Shown: piece after piece, positions 33,213-40,979 of the stretch | Layout: the number at the start of each line of letters is the position of its first letter | Numbering within the stretch: the stretch's first letter is position 1 | NCBI RefSeq assembly: GCF_041909755.1 | Contig: NZ_JAYRCW010000010.1 | Span: forward strand, 1-41,519 | Direction of reading: 5' to 3' | DNA length: 41,519 nucleotides | Source of the DNA: Sandaracinobacteroides sp041909755 | Lineage (GTDB): Bacteria > Pseudomonadota > Alphaproteobacteria > Sphingomonadales > Sphingomonadaceae | Notes under the pieces: model-generated | Told to the model about the DNA's origin: nothing | The model's input: the letters and a program-made list of their open reading frames with translations, nothing else | The model's database searches: none | Translations under genes and position numbers: made by a program

Positions 33213-33910
33213 CGAACGCGGGGACAGCCGAAGGCATCAACATCATCCTGCTGGGCCCCCCGGGCGCCGGCAAGGGCACGCAGGCCAGCCGCCTCGTCGA
33301 AAGCCGGGGCATGGTCCAGCTGTCCACCGGGGATATCCTTCGGGCGGCGGTGAAGGCCGGCACGGAGGTGGGCACGCTCGCCGACGAGATCATGAAGGCC
33401 GGCAAGCTGTTCCCGGATGAACTGATGGCCGAAATCCTGGGCGAGCATCTGGATGGCATTCCGCTGTCCAAGGGCGTGATCTTCGATGGCTATCCGCGCA
33501 CCGCCCGTCAGGCGGAGCTGCTGGACGGCCTGCTGGACGCCCGGGGCCGCACGCTGCACCATGTGATCGAGCTGGTCGTGGACGAGGACGCGCTGGTGGA
33601 CCGCATCACCGGCCGCTTCACCTGCGCCCAGTGCGGCGAAGGCTATCACGACCGCTTCAAGCCGACGAAGGCCGAAGGCGTGTGCGACAAGTGCGGTGCC
33701 ACGGAGTTCAAGCGCCGCCCGGACGACAATGAGGAAACCGTGCGCACGCGCATGGCGGAATATCGCGCCAAGACCGCGCCGATCCTGCCCATCTATGCCG
33801 CGCGCGGCCTGGTGAAGGATGTGGATGGCATGGCCGACATGGACGAGGTCTCTGCCGCGATCGCCGGGATCCTCGATCAGGCGCCCGCCCGCCTTTCGAA
33901 ACAGGCTTGA
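33209..33910 (+). CDS. adk: Adenylate kinase, zinc-binding long form, TTG start
   Basis: Adenylate kinase interconverts ATP plus AMP with two ADP. The 233-residue protein has the P-loop GPPGAGKGTQ at 16-25 and the LID domain with four cysteines, Cys139, Cys142, Cys159 and Cys162, spaced C-x2-C and C-x2-C, so it is expected to bind zinc. The start is TTG at 33209: there is no ATG or GTG before the P-loop, and TTGA overlaps the secY stop by four bases. Translational coupling to secY is likely. It is the last gene before the alpha operon promoter. Confidence 0.95.
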   Translation: MTNAGTAEGINIILLGPPGAGKGTQASRLVESRGMVQLSTGDILRAAVKAGTEVGTLADEIMKAGKLFPDELMAEILGEHLDGIPLSKGVIFDGYPRTARQAELLDGLLDARGRTLHHVIELVVDEDALVDRITGRFTCAQCGEGYHDRFKPTKAEGVCDKCGATEFKRRPDDNEETVRTRMAEYRAKTAPILPIYAARGLVKDVDGMADMDEVSAAIAGILDQAPARLSKQA

Positions 33911-33926
33911 CAGGCATTTGAATTTC

Positions 33927-33966
33927 GGCAGGCGCGCCCTTGACAGGTGCGCCTGCCATCTATAGC
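33927..33966 (+). promoter_or_regulatory. Alpha operon promoter with flanking palindrome
   Basis: TTGACA at 33940-33945 is a perfect -35, followed after 15 bases by TATAGC at 33961. The spacing is short for a standard pair. A perfect nine-base inverted repeat, GGCAGGCGC at 33927-33935 and GCGCCTGCC at 33949-33957, encloses the -35. A second TTGACAGG lies at 33907. The element stands about 140 bases before rpsM. Confidence 0.55.
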
Positions 33967-34105
33967 GACGCCTCTTCCGATTCCCGCACGCGTGCAGCCA
34001 TAGCCCCGGTCAAGTCCGGTCGGCCATGTTTCCGCTGGCGGGAAACCGGCAACGCAGAGAGATGGAGCGCCCGGCCCAAGGCGCACCGTGGAGCAGGAGC
34101 AGTTT

Positions 34106-34474
34106 GTGGCACGTATCGCAGGGGTCAACATCCCCACCAACAAGCGCGTGGAAATCGCGCTCACCTATATTCACGGCATTGGCCGCACCCGCGCCAAGGA
34201 AATCACCGCCAAGCTCGGCTTCCCGCCTGAGCGCCGCGTGCAGGACCTGACCGACGCCGAAGTCCTTTCGATCCGCGAGACGATCGATCGCGACTACACG
34301 GTGGAAGGCGATCTTCGCCGCGACACCGCGATGAACATCAAGCGGCTGATGGACCTGGCCTGCTATCGCGGCCTGCGCCACCGCAAGGGTCTGCCCGTTC
34401 GCGGTCAGCGCACCCACACCAACGCCCGCACCCGCAAGGGCAAGGCCAAGCCGATCGCAGGGAAGAAGAAGTAA
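34106..34474 (+). CDS. rpsM: Ribosomal protein S13, GTG start
   Basis: S13 contacts the P-site tRNA and forms intersubunit bridges. The 122-residue protein starts (M)ARIAGVNIPTNKRVEIALTY and has the glycine-rich IHGIGRTRAKEI and RGLRHRKGLPVRGQRTHTNA segments. The open frame extends to a GTG at 34088, but AGGAGC at 34095-34100 is six bases from the GTG at 34106, and the protein so predicted matches the family start. The end overlaps rpsK by one base. Confidence 0.96.
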   Translation: MARIAGVNIPTNKRVEIALTYIHGIGRTRAKEITAKLGFPPERRVQDLTDAEVLSIRETIDRDYTVEGDLRRDTAMNIKRLMDLACYRGLRHRKGLPVRGQRTHTNARTRKGKAKPIAGKKK

Positions 34475-34863
34475 TGGCACGCGCACCCGAAAGGCTGAAG
34501 CGCCGCGAGCGCAAGAACATCACGGCCGGCGTCGCGCATGTGAACGCCAGCTTCAACAACACCATGATCACCATCACGGACGCGCAGGGCAATGCGATTG
34601 CCTGGTCGTCGGCCGGCACGATGGGGTTCAAGGGCAGCCGCAAGTCCACGCCCTATGCCGCGCAGGTTGCCGCCGAAGACGCCGGCAAGAAGGCCGCGGA
34701 ACATGGCGTCCGCACGCTGGAAGTGGAAGTGAAGGGTCCGGGTTCGGGCCGCGAATCCGCCCTGCGCGCGCTGCAGGCTGTCGGCTTCCAGATCACGTCG
34801 ATCCGCGACGTCACGTCTATCCCGCACAACGGGGTGCGTCCGCCGAAGCGCCGCCGGGTCTGA
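34474..34863 (+). CDS. rpsK: Ribosomal protein S11
   Basis: S11 helps form the E-site platform with S7. The 129-residue protein has NASFNNTMITITDAQGNAIA (29-48) and the C-terminal HNGVRPPKRRRV; the Asn-Gly pair near residue 118-119 is the isoaspartate site known in E. coli. The ATG shares a base with the rpsM TAA stop. rpsD, which follows in E. coli, is absent here; a 136-base spacer leads to rpoA. Confidence 0.97.
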   Translation: MARAPERLKRRERKNITAGVAHVNASFNNTMITITDAQGNAIAWSSAGTMGFKGSRKSTPYAAQVAAEDAGKKAAEHGVRTLEVEVKGPGSGRESALRALQAVGFQITSIRDVTSIPHNGVRPPKRRRV

Positions 34864-34876
34864 CGACATCGCATAT

Positions 34877-34904
34877 CCGCCCGGCGGTGCCCACCGCCGG
34901 GCGG
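34877..34904 (+). promoter_or_regulatory. Perfect 12-base stem-loop between rpsK and rpoA
   Basis: CCGCCCGGCGGT at 34877-34888 pairs perfectly with ACCGCCGGGCGG at 34893-34904 around GCCC. It is not followed by a T-run. It starts 13 bases after the rpsK stop, where other bacteria carry rpsD. Confidence 0.65.
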
Positions 34905-34999
34905 CCGCGCTTTCCGCGATCCGATGCGGCGAAGCGCCTGAGGGGCACGAAACAAGTGGCGGATGGTCGACGGGCCATCTTGCCCAAGGCAAAGGTGAA

Positions 35000-36055
35000 A
35001 TGATCGTGTCAGCAGCCTATGCGAAGAACTGGCAGGAACTGAAGAAGCCGAACGCGCTGGACGTGAAGGCCGGCGGCACGGCGAGCAAGAAGGTGTTCGT
35101 GGCGGAACCGCTTGAGCGCGGCTTTGGCCTGACGCTGGGCAACGCGCTGCGGCGCGTGCTGCTGTCGAGCCTGCAGGGCGCGGCGGTCACCGCCATCAAG
35201 ATCGATGGCGCGCTTCATGAATTCTCGTCTCTGCCGGGCGTTCGCGAAGACGTGACCGACATCGTCCTGAACGTGAAGCAGGTCGTCGTGAAGATGCAGG
35301 GCGATCAGGTGAAGCGCCTGTCGCTGTCCGCCTCCGGCCCCGGCGAAGTCACGGCGGGCCAGATCGCGGTCACCGGCGACATCGAGATTTCGAACCCGGA
35401 TCTGGTGATCTGCACGCTCGATGAAGGCGCGACCTTCAACATGGAGCTGACGGTGCAGACGGGGAAGGGCTATGTGCCCGCCGCCATGAACCGCCCGGCG
35501 GATGCGCCGATCGGCCTGATCCCGGTGGACGCGCTCTATGCGCCCGTCCGCCAGGTCGCCTACAAGGTGGAACCCACCCGCGTCGGCCAGGATCTGGACT
35601 ATGACAAGCTGACGCTGACGGTGGAAACCGATGGCTCGGTGCCGCCGGAAGATGCCGTCGGCTATGCCGCGCGCATCCTGCAGGATCAGCTGCAGCTGTT
35701 CATCAACTTTGAAGAGCCGGCCGCCCGCCCGGTGGCGGCCGCCCCGGTCGCCGGCGCCGTGGAAGATGCGCCGACCGACGTGATGATGAACCGCAACCTT
35801 CTGAAGAAGGTGGACGAGCTGGAACTTTCGGTCCGTTCGGCCAACTGCCTGAAGAACGACAACATCATCTATATCGGCGATCTGGTGCAGAAGTCGGAAC
35901 CGGAAATGCTCCGCACCCCGAACTTCGGCCGCAAGTCGCTGAACGAGATCAAGGAAGTTCTCGCCTCCATGGGGCTGCGCCTCGGGATGGACATCCCGGG
36001 CTGGCCGCCCGAGAACATCGAGGATCTCGCCAAGAAGCTCGAACAGGAATTCTAA
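35000..36055 (+). CDS. rpoA: RNA polymerase alpha subunit
   Basis: Alpha dimerises to start core polymerase assembly, and its C-terminal domain binds UP elements and activators. The 351-residue protein shows the N-terminal domain with EPLERGFGLTLGNALRRVLL near 36-55, an Ala/Pro/Val linker (about 240-258), and the C-terminal domain with ELSVRSANCLKNDNIIYIGD around 274-293, ending KKLEQEF. Length is typical of alphaproteobacteria. The ATG at 35000 follows AAAGGTGA. rplQ follows after 76 bases that include a GC-rich hairpin (GCGCCCG with CGGGCGT). Confidence 0.98.
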   Translation: MIVSAAYAKNWQELKKPNALDVKAGGTASKKVFVAEPLERGFGLTLGNALRRVLLSSLQGAAVTAIKIDGALHEFSSLPGVREDVTDIVLNVKQVVVKMQGDQVKRLSLSASGPGEVTAGQIAVTGDIEISNPDLVICTLDEGATFNMELTVQTGKGYVPAAMNRPADAPIGLIPVDALYAPVRQVAYKVEPTRVGQDLDYDKLTLTVETDGSVPPEDAVGYAARILQDQLQLFINFEEPAARPVAAAPVAGAVEDAPTDVMMNRNLLKKVDELELSVRSANCLKNDNIIYIGDLVQKSEPEMLRTPNFGRKSLNEIKEVLASMGLRLGMDIPGWPPENIEDLAKKLEQEF

Positions 36056-36131
36056 GGCCCGAAGCGCCCGGGGTTAAGCGGGCGTGGACTGGGGTACCTG
36101 AAACGGCCCCTTTACAAACGGAGACAGGACT

Positions 36132-36542
36132 ATGCGTCACAAGGTTGCCCACCGGAAGCTCGGCCGCACGACGGAGCATCGCATGGCGATGCTCAAGAAC
36201 ATGTCGGCTTCGCTGATCAAGCACGAGCAGATCGTGACCACGCTGCCCAAGGCGAAGGAACTTCGCCCCTATATCGAAAAGCTGGTGACGCTGGCCAAGA
36301 AGGGCGGTCTTTCCAACCGCCGTCTCGCCCATGCCCGCCTGCAGGACGATGCGCAGCTGAAGAAGCTGTTCGACGTGCTGGCCCCGCGCTACGCGGGCCG
36401 CCCGGGCGGTTATGTCCGCGTGCTGAAGGCCGGTTTCCGCGCCTCGGATCAGGCCGCCATGGCCGTGATCGAGTTCGTGGATCGCGATGTCAGCGCCAAG
36501 GGCCAGGATTCCGGCCCGGTCCAGGCCGCCGAAGCGGCCTGA
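36132..36542 (+). CDS. rplQ: Ribosomal protein L17
   Basis: L17 sits near the tunnel exit. The 136-residue protein starts MRHKVAHRKLGRTTEHRMAM and has LVTLAKKGGLSNRRLAHARL (54-73), plus the conserved RPGGYVRVLKAGFRASDQA (95-113). A short acidic/Ala tail ends it. It is the last gene of the cluster, and a strong terminator starts 21 bases after the stop. Confidence 0.97.
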   Translation: MRHKVAHRKLGRTTEHRMAMLKNMSASLIKHEQIVTTLPKAKELRPYIEKLVTLAKKGGLSNRRLAHARLQDDAQLKKLFDVLAPRYAGRPGGYVRVLKAGFRASDQAAMAVIEFVDRDVSAKGQDSGPVQAAEAA

Positions 36543-36562
36543 TCGTCCGACCGAACGGACTG

Positions 36563-36597
36563 AAAAGCCCGGCTGGCGATCCGCCAGCCGGGCTTTT
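36563..36597 (+). terminator. Rho-independent terminator of the ribosomal cluster
   Basis: GCCCGGCTGGCG at 36567-36578 pairs perfectly with CGCCAGCCGGGC at 36582-36593 around an ATC loop, with AAAA in front and TTTT behind (AAAA at 36563-36566 can extend the stem). It is the clearest terminator in the window and may serve both strands. Confidence 0.95.
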
Positions 36598-36708
36598 TCG
36601 TTTCCGGCACAGGCAGTTCCGCCATGCTGCCCTGCAACATGAAGGCTCCCATTTTCGTTGCTCATGGGCTAAGGCCGACTCGTCGGGCAACAGAAGGGAT
36701 GGTCGCCA

Positions 36709-37152
36709 ATGGCTGAAAAGCGGGAAATGCGTCCGCGCGGATATTACAAGGCCTGGCGCCCCATCGCCACGCGCTGGATGGACAATGACGTCTACGGCCA
36801 TGTGAACAATGTCGTCTATTACAGCTTCTTCGACACGGCCGTGAACGCCTGGCTGGTCGAACATGGCCTGCTCGACATCGAAAAGGGCCCGATGATCGGT
36901 CTCGTCGTCGAAACCGGCTGCACCTATGCCCGCCCCGTCGCCTTCCCCGAAGAAGTGCAGGCCGGAATCGCGGTCAGCCGTGTCGGCAACAGCTCGGTCC
37001 GCTACGAAATCGGTCTGTTCGTGAAGGGCAGCAACCAGCCGGCCGCCGAAGGCTTCTTCGTTCACGTCTATGTCGATCGCGAAGGCCGCCGCCCGAAGCC
37101 GCTGACGCCCGAGTGGAAGGCCGTGATCAGCAGGATCGCCGTCGACATCTGA
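36709..37152 (+). CDS. Acyl-CoA thioesterase, hotdog fold (4HBT family)
   Basis: A 147-residue single-domain hotdog-fold thioesterase likely to hydrolyse an acyl-CoA. The signature is TRWMDNDVYGHVNNVVYYSF (22-41), where the Asp of MDND, Gly, His and Asn of YGHVNN correspond to the active-site helix of 4-hydroxybenzoyl-CoA thioesterase-type enzymes. The substrate is not readable. An ATG at 36699 is out of frame and short; the ATG at 36709 is chosen. It lies 45 bases before guaA with no terminator, so the two may be transcribed together. Confidence 0.88.
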   Translation: MAEKREMRPRGYYKAWRPIATRWMDNDVYGHVNNVVYYSFFDTAVNAWLVEHGLLDIEKGPMIGLVVETGCTYARPVAFPEEVQAGIAVSRVGNSSVRYEIGLFVKGSNQPAAEGFFVHVYVDREGRRPKPLTPEWKAVISRIAVDI

Positions 37153-37197
37153 TCCGCGGCACTGGCGCGACTCGGATTCGGGCCTTATGAGCCCGCC

Positions 37198-38766
37198 ATG
37201 TCAGTCTCTGCCGAAGCCCAAGCCAACACCGTCCTGATCCTCGACTTCGGGAGCCAGGTCACCCAGCTCATCGCCCGCCGCGTCCGCGAGGCCCATGTCT
37301 ATTGCGAGGTGGTGCCCTTCCACGCAGCACGGGCGGCGCTCGAAAGGCTGAAGCCGAAGGCCATCATCCTGTCGGGCGGTCCCGCCAGCGTGACGGAGGC
37401 GACGAGCCCCGAACTCCCCGCCGAAGTGCTGTCTGCCGGCATCCCGGTGCTGGGGATCTGCTATGGCCAGCAGGCGCTGGTGAAGGCGCTGGGCGGGCGG
37501 GTGACGCCGGGCGTCACCCGCGAATTCGGCCGGGCCGAGGTGGACGTGGTCGCGCCGTGCCGGATGTTCGAGGGCGTGTGGGGCGTGGGCGAACGCCATG
37601 TCGTCTGGATGAGCCATGGCGACCATGCAGACGAACTGCCGGCAGGTTTCGAGGTGATGGCCCGTTCGGAAGGGGCGCCCTTCGCCTTCATCGCGGACGA
37701 GGCGCGCGGCATCTATGCCGCCCAATTCCATCTGGAGGTGCTGCACACACCCGACGGCCGGGCGCTGATCGAGAATTTCGTGCTGAAGATCGCCGGCGCC
37801 AAGCCGGCGTGGAGCATGGCCAGCTTCCGCGAGACCAAGATCGCGGAAATCCGCGCCCAGGTCGGGCAAGGCAAGGTGATCTGCGGCCTGTCGGGCGGGG
37901 TCGATTCCGCTGTCGCCGCCGTTCTCATCCATGAAGCCATCGGCGACCAGCTCACCTGCGTCTTCGTCGATCACGGCCTGATGCGCCTGCACGAGGCGGA
38001 GCAGGTCGTGACCTTGTTCCGCGACCATTACAACATCCCCCTCGTCCATGTGGATGCGGAAGAGCTGTTCCTGTCGGGCCTCGCCGGCGTGACCGACCCG
38101 GAAGCCAAGCGCAAGTTCATCGGCAAGACCTTCATCGACGTGTTCGAGGCGGAGGCGAAGAAGATCGGCGGCGCGAAATTCCTGGCGCAGGGCACGCTCT
38201 ATCCCGACGTGATCGAAAGCGTCTCGTTCATCGGTGGCCCCAGCGTCACCATCAAGAGCCACCACAATGTCGGCGGCCTGCCGGAACGGATGGACATGGC
38301 GCTGGTGGAACCGCTGCGCGAGCTGTTCAAGGATGAAGTCCGCGCGCTGGGCCGGGAACTTGGCCTGCCCGAGGTGTTCGTGGGCCGCCATCCCTTCCCC
38401 GGGCCGGGGCTGGGCATCCGCATCCCGGGCGAAGTGACGAAGGAAGCCTGCGGCGTGCTGCGGCAGGCCGACGCCATCTACCTTGAGGAGATCCGCGCGG
38501 CGGGCCTCTACGACGCCATCTGGCAGGCCTTCGCCGTGCTGCTGCCAGTGCGCACGGTGGGCGTGATGGGCGACGGCCGCACCTACGACAAGGTCTGCGC
38601 GCTCCGCGCCGTGACGTCCGTGGATGGCATGACGGCCGACATCTACCCGTTCGAGGCGGCCTTCCTCAGCCGCGTCGCCACCCGCATCGTGAACGAGGTG
38701 CGCGGCATCAACCGCGTCGTCTATGACTATACCTCGAAGCCGCCCGGCACGATCGAGTGGGAATAA
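37198..38766 (+). CDS. guaA: GMP synthase (glutamine-hydrolysing)
   Basis: GuaA converts XMP, ATP and glutamine to GMP. The 522-residue protein has a class I glutamine amidotransferase domain with Cys88 in GICYGQQ and His178-x-Glu180 in FHLEV, then the ATP pyrophosphatase motif SGGVDS at 232-237 and the C-terminal dimerisation domain ending SKPPGTIEWE. The usual FHPEV is FHLEV here, a Pro-to-Leu change next to the catalytic His. Its 3' end is a well-known target of tyrosine integrases, and one sits immediately downstream. Regulation is not evident. Confidence 0.97.
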   Translation: MSVSAEAQANTVLILDFGSQVTQLIARRVREAHVYCEVVPFHAARAALERLKPKAIILSGGPASVTEATSPELPAEVLSAGIPVLGICYGQQALVKALGGRVTPGVTREFGRAEVDVVAPCRMFEGVWGVGERHVVWMSHGDHADELPAGFEVMARSEGAPFAFIADEARGIYAAQFHLEVLHTPDGRALIENFVLKIAGAKPAWSMASFRETKIAEIRAQVGQGKVICGLSGGVDSAVAAVLIHEAIGDQLTCVFVDHGLMRLHEAEQVVTLFRDHYNIPLVHVDAEELFLSGLAGVTDPEAKRKFIGKTFIDVFEAEAKKIGGAKFLAQGTLYPDVIESVSFIGGPSVTIKSHHNVGGLPERMDMALVEPLRELFKDEVRALGRELGLPEVFVGRHPFPGPGLGIRIPGEVTKEACGVLRQADAIYLEEIRAAGLYDAIWQAFAVLLPVRTVGVMGDGRTYDKVCALRAVTSVDGMTADIYPFEAAFLSRVATRIVNEVRGINRVVYDYTSKPPGTIEWE

Positions 38767-38770
38767 TTTT
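38745..38770 (+). other. Predicted att site of the guaA island (left junction)
   Basis: The last codons of guaA (GGCACGATCGAGTGGGAATAA at about 38747-38766) are the conserved 3' end where genomic islands with guaA-specific integrases are known to enter and rebuild the gene. Composition falls to A+T-rich immediately after base 38766. The second copy that would mark the right junction is not inside the window. The crossover core is inferred, not seen directly. Confidence 0.6.
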
Positions 38771-39060
38771 TGCCCATCCGAGGGTATCCGAAACTACGCC
38801 AGAATACGCTCTAAACCACTGAAAAACAAAAATAATCGATCCGAAGCCTATCGATGTCTATCGGTGGGCATGGAACGCGTCTGTCGTGTCTGATGACGGA
38901 CCCGGCCCCCGTTGATAATCCGAAAAATCGAAAGTACCGTCACAGCGACCGAGGCCCATGACGGTACTTTTTTCAGCCTAACGCGCTGAACATAAAGAGA
39001 TAATTCCGTCAAAAGCCTCCAAAAACCGCGTGACGGTCCTTTTTCCGCGAGGAGGCCCAA
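38767..39060. other. A+T-rich integrase leader with repeated TGACGG sites
   Basis: This 294-base spacer has no gene. It holds five copies of TGACGG or its complement: 38894-38899, 38937-38942 (reverse), 38959-38964, 39006-39011 (reverse) and 39031-39036. It also has a tandem CTATCGATGTCTATCGGTG at about 38849 and runs of A and T. The arrangement resembles arm-type binding sites next to an att core. The role is inference. Confidence 0.55.
38931..38973 (+). terminator. Inverted repeat with T-run between guaA and the integrase
   Basis: AAAGTACCGTCA at 38931-38942 and TGACGGTACTTT at 38959-38970 are perfect 12-base complements around a 16-base loop. TTT follows, making a run of six T at 38968-38973. 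It can act as a terminator in the spacer, or as a protein site, because both arms contain the TGACGG hexamer. Confidence 0.55.
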
Positions 39061-40317
39061 ATGTTGACGGATGCAGCACTCAAGTGCCTGAAACCAAAAG
39101 CCAAAATGTACAAGGTGACAGATCGTGACGGCATGTATGTGCGCGTCGCACCGACGGGCGGCATTTCGTTCAGGCTCGACTACCGGCTGAACGGGAGGCG
39201 GGAGACCGTCCATCTCGGCAAGTACGCCCGGGATGGGATCTCACTCGCCCGGGCGCGCGAACTGTGCCTGGATGCGAAACGGATGATCGCCGAGGGGCGA
39301 TCCCCCGCCATCGAGAAGCAGCGGGATAAGCGCCGGATCAAGGAGGCCAAGAGCTTCGGCGAGTTCGGCGAGAAGTGGCTGACGGGCGCGCCCATGGCCG
39401 ACAGCACGCGCGCCATGCGCCGCGCCATCTTCGAGCGTGAACTCAAGCCCGTCTGGCGGAACCGTTTGCTGACCGAGATCACGCCTGATGACCTGCGTGC
39501 CCACTGCGCCAAGATCGTGGAACGTGGTGCGCCGGCGACGGCCATCCATGTGCGGGATATCCTGAAGCAAATCTACGCGTTCGCCATTCTCCACGGCGAA
39601 AAGGTCGCGAACCCGGCCGATGACGTTGGTCCTGCTTCGATCGCCACCTTCACGCCGAAGGACAGGGCGCTGTCGCCGACCGAGATCCGCATCATGCTCA
39701 AGCAGCTCGAGCATGTCGCGACGCTGCCGACGATCCGTCTCGGCATGAAGCTCTACCTCCTCACCATGGTCCGGAAGAGCGAGCTGCAGGACGCGGTCTG
39801 GGATGAGGTGGATTTCGAAAACGCCGTCTGGACGATCCCGAAGGAGCGCATGAAGCGGTCGAAGCCTCACAATGTCTACCTGTGCCGGCAGACCCTCGAC
39901 ATCATGATCGCGCTCAAGACCTGCGCCGGCAATTCAAGGTATCTGCTGCCGTCCCGCTACGATGCGGATGCGCCGATGTCGCGGGCGACCTTCAACCGGG
40001 TCACCTACGCTGTCGTCGAACAGGCCAAGAAGGAGGGGCTGCCACTGGAGCCGTTCACCGTGCATGACCTGCGCCGCACGGGCTCGACGCTGCTCAATGA
40101 GCTGGGCTTCAACCGCGACTGGATCGAAAAGTGCCTGGCGCACGAGGACGGGCGTTCATCTCGCGGCGTCTACAACAAGGCGGAATACGAGGTTCAGCGT
40201 CGCCACATGATGCAGGAATGGGCCGACACCGTCGATGCGTGGGTCGAGGGCCGGAAGTATGTTCCGACGCTGCTGCCGACAGTCATGCCGCCTATCGCGC
40301 TCGATCCTGCGCTTTGA
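39061..40317 (+). CDS. Tyrosine recombinase / P4-type integrase
   Basis: A 418-residue site-specific recombinase with the P4-phage-type layout: an N-terminal arm-binding domain of the DUF4102 type (LTDAALKCLKPKAKMYKVTD at 2-21, then YRLNGRRETVHLGKY), a SAM-like core-binding domain (about 100-200) and a catalytic domain. The catalytic residues are Arg238 (VRKSE), His335-x-x-Arg338 (HDLRR), His361 (AHED) and the nucleophile Tyr371 (GVYNKAEY). All are present, so the enzyme looks active. GAGGAGG at 39050-39056 serves the ATG. It lies 294 bases downstream of guaA in the same direction, and its stop overlaps the convergent AlpA-like gene by 26 bases. Confidence 0.95.
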   Translation: MLTDAALKCLKPKAKMYKVTDRDGMYVRVAPTGGISFRLDYRLNGRRETVHLGKYARDGISLARARELCLDAKRMIAEGRSPAIEKQRDKRRIKEAKSFGEFGEKWLTGAPMADSTRAMRRAIFERELKPVWRNRLLTEITPDDLRAHCAKIVERGAPATAIHVRDILKQIYAFAILHGEKVANPADDVGPASIATFTPKDRALSPTEIRIMLKQLEHVATLPTIRLGMKLYLLTMVRKSELQDAVWDEVDFENAVWTIPKERMKRSKPHNVYLCRQTLDIMIALKTCAGNSRYLLPSRYDADAPMSRATFNRVTYAVVEQAKKEGLPLEPFTVHDLRRTGSTLLNELGFNRDWIEKCLAHEDGRSSRGVYNKAEYEVQRRHMMQEWADTVDAWVEGRKYVPTLLPTVMPPIALDPAL

Positions 40318-40567
40318 CCGGGCGGGACTTGCGCTTCGTCACGTCGGGGTGCTGCGCGCGCTGGATCGGCTTCGCGCGCCGCGCCAGCAACCAGGCGTGG
40401 ACCTCGGCGAGATCCCAGACGATGCAGCGCGGCGACAGCGCGAAGCGGCGTGGAAATTCGCCGCGCTGCTCCATCTCGTAGATTGTGCTGTCGGCCAGGG
40501 GCACCATCTCGCGCAGCTGGTGCCGCCTGATGGTCTTCCTGATCTCCAGAAGCTCGCTCTGACCCAT
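40292..40567 (-). CDS. AlpA-family phage-type regulatory protein
   Basis: A 91-residue DNA-binding protein of the AlpA/excisionase-like type. The winged helix-turn-helix is visible as LREMVPLADSTIYEMEQRGE (18-37), then FPRRFALSPRCIVWDLAEVHAWL, where the Trp and the conserved Pro/Arg fit the family. AlpA proteins activate or modulate integrase expression or act in excision of P4-like islands. AAGGAG lies 7 bases before the ATG at 40567; longer in-frame starts exist without support. The basic tail (KRKSRPVKAQDRAR) overlaps the end of the integrase gene. It is encoded convergently to int, as is common in such islands. Confidence 0.8.
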   Translation of the reverse strand: MGQSELLEIRKTIRRHQLREMVPLADSTIYEMEQRGEFPRRFALSPRCIVWDLAEVHAWLLARRAKPIQRAQHPDVTKRKSRPVKAQDRAR

Positions 40568-40979
40568 GTTGGCTCTCCTTCGCGGCGGTCGCTGGCGATT
40601 GAGAACGATAGGTGCCGATCCCGGAAGTCCCTTCCGAGTGGCGTGCGGCAATCTCGGGCTCTGGCGTAGAAATCGGCGGGTCAAATTCAGTCCTGAAAGC
40701 TCGGCGGGACATCCGTCAGCCCACAGAATCTGCACGACTCGCCGCACCCGTTCCGCGCCGTAATTGCTCTGTTCAGATCACGCACCATTTACTGCTTGCA
40801 CCGGCGAAATGCGATCCAGAAGTCCGCTAGCGACGTAGGAACAGTCGAATGTGTGACACTTAAGGATTTCGTTGGCGGCGGTAGCGAGGAGACGCAGAAG
40901 ACCCATAATCTGATCGGAACAGTTCTCGGGGGCTGACGGGGCGACGTTTGCAAAGACCTTTGCATAATGGGGAACCATC
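40568..40979. other. Spacer between AlpA-like and LysR genes
   Basis: About 410 bases with no supported gene. Short open frames on both strands (for example a 66-codon minus frame ending at 40778) lack a ribosome site or similarity. The right end carries the palindrome described at 40949. The promoters for the divergent AlpA-like and LysR genes should be in here. Confidence 0.5.
40949..40964 (+). promoter_or_regulatory. Candidate operator of the LysR gene
   Basis: TGCAAAG at 40949-40955 and CTTTGCA at 40958-40964 form a perfect inverted repeat with a two-base centre. Overlapping it, TTTGCA occurs twice as a direct repeat 12 bases apart. It lies 15 bases before the LysR GTG start, so it would overlap the leader or the promoter. 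Binding by the LysR protein is a guess. Confidence 0.4.

Noticed and set aside
40778..40978. 66-codon minus-strand frame divergent from LysR
   Set aside because: No ribosome site or similarity, and it covers the candidate operator.
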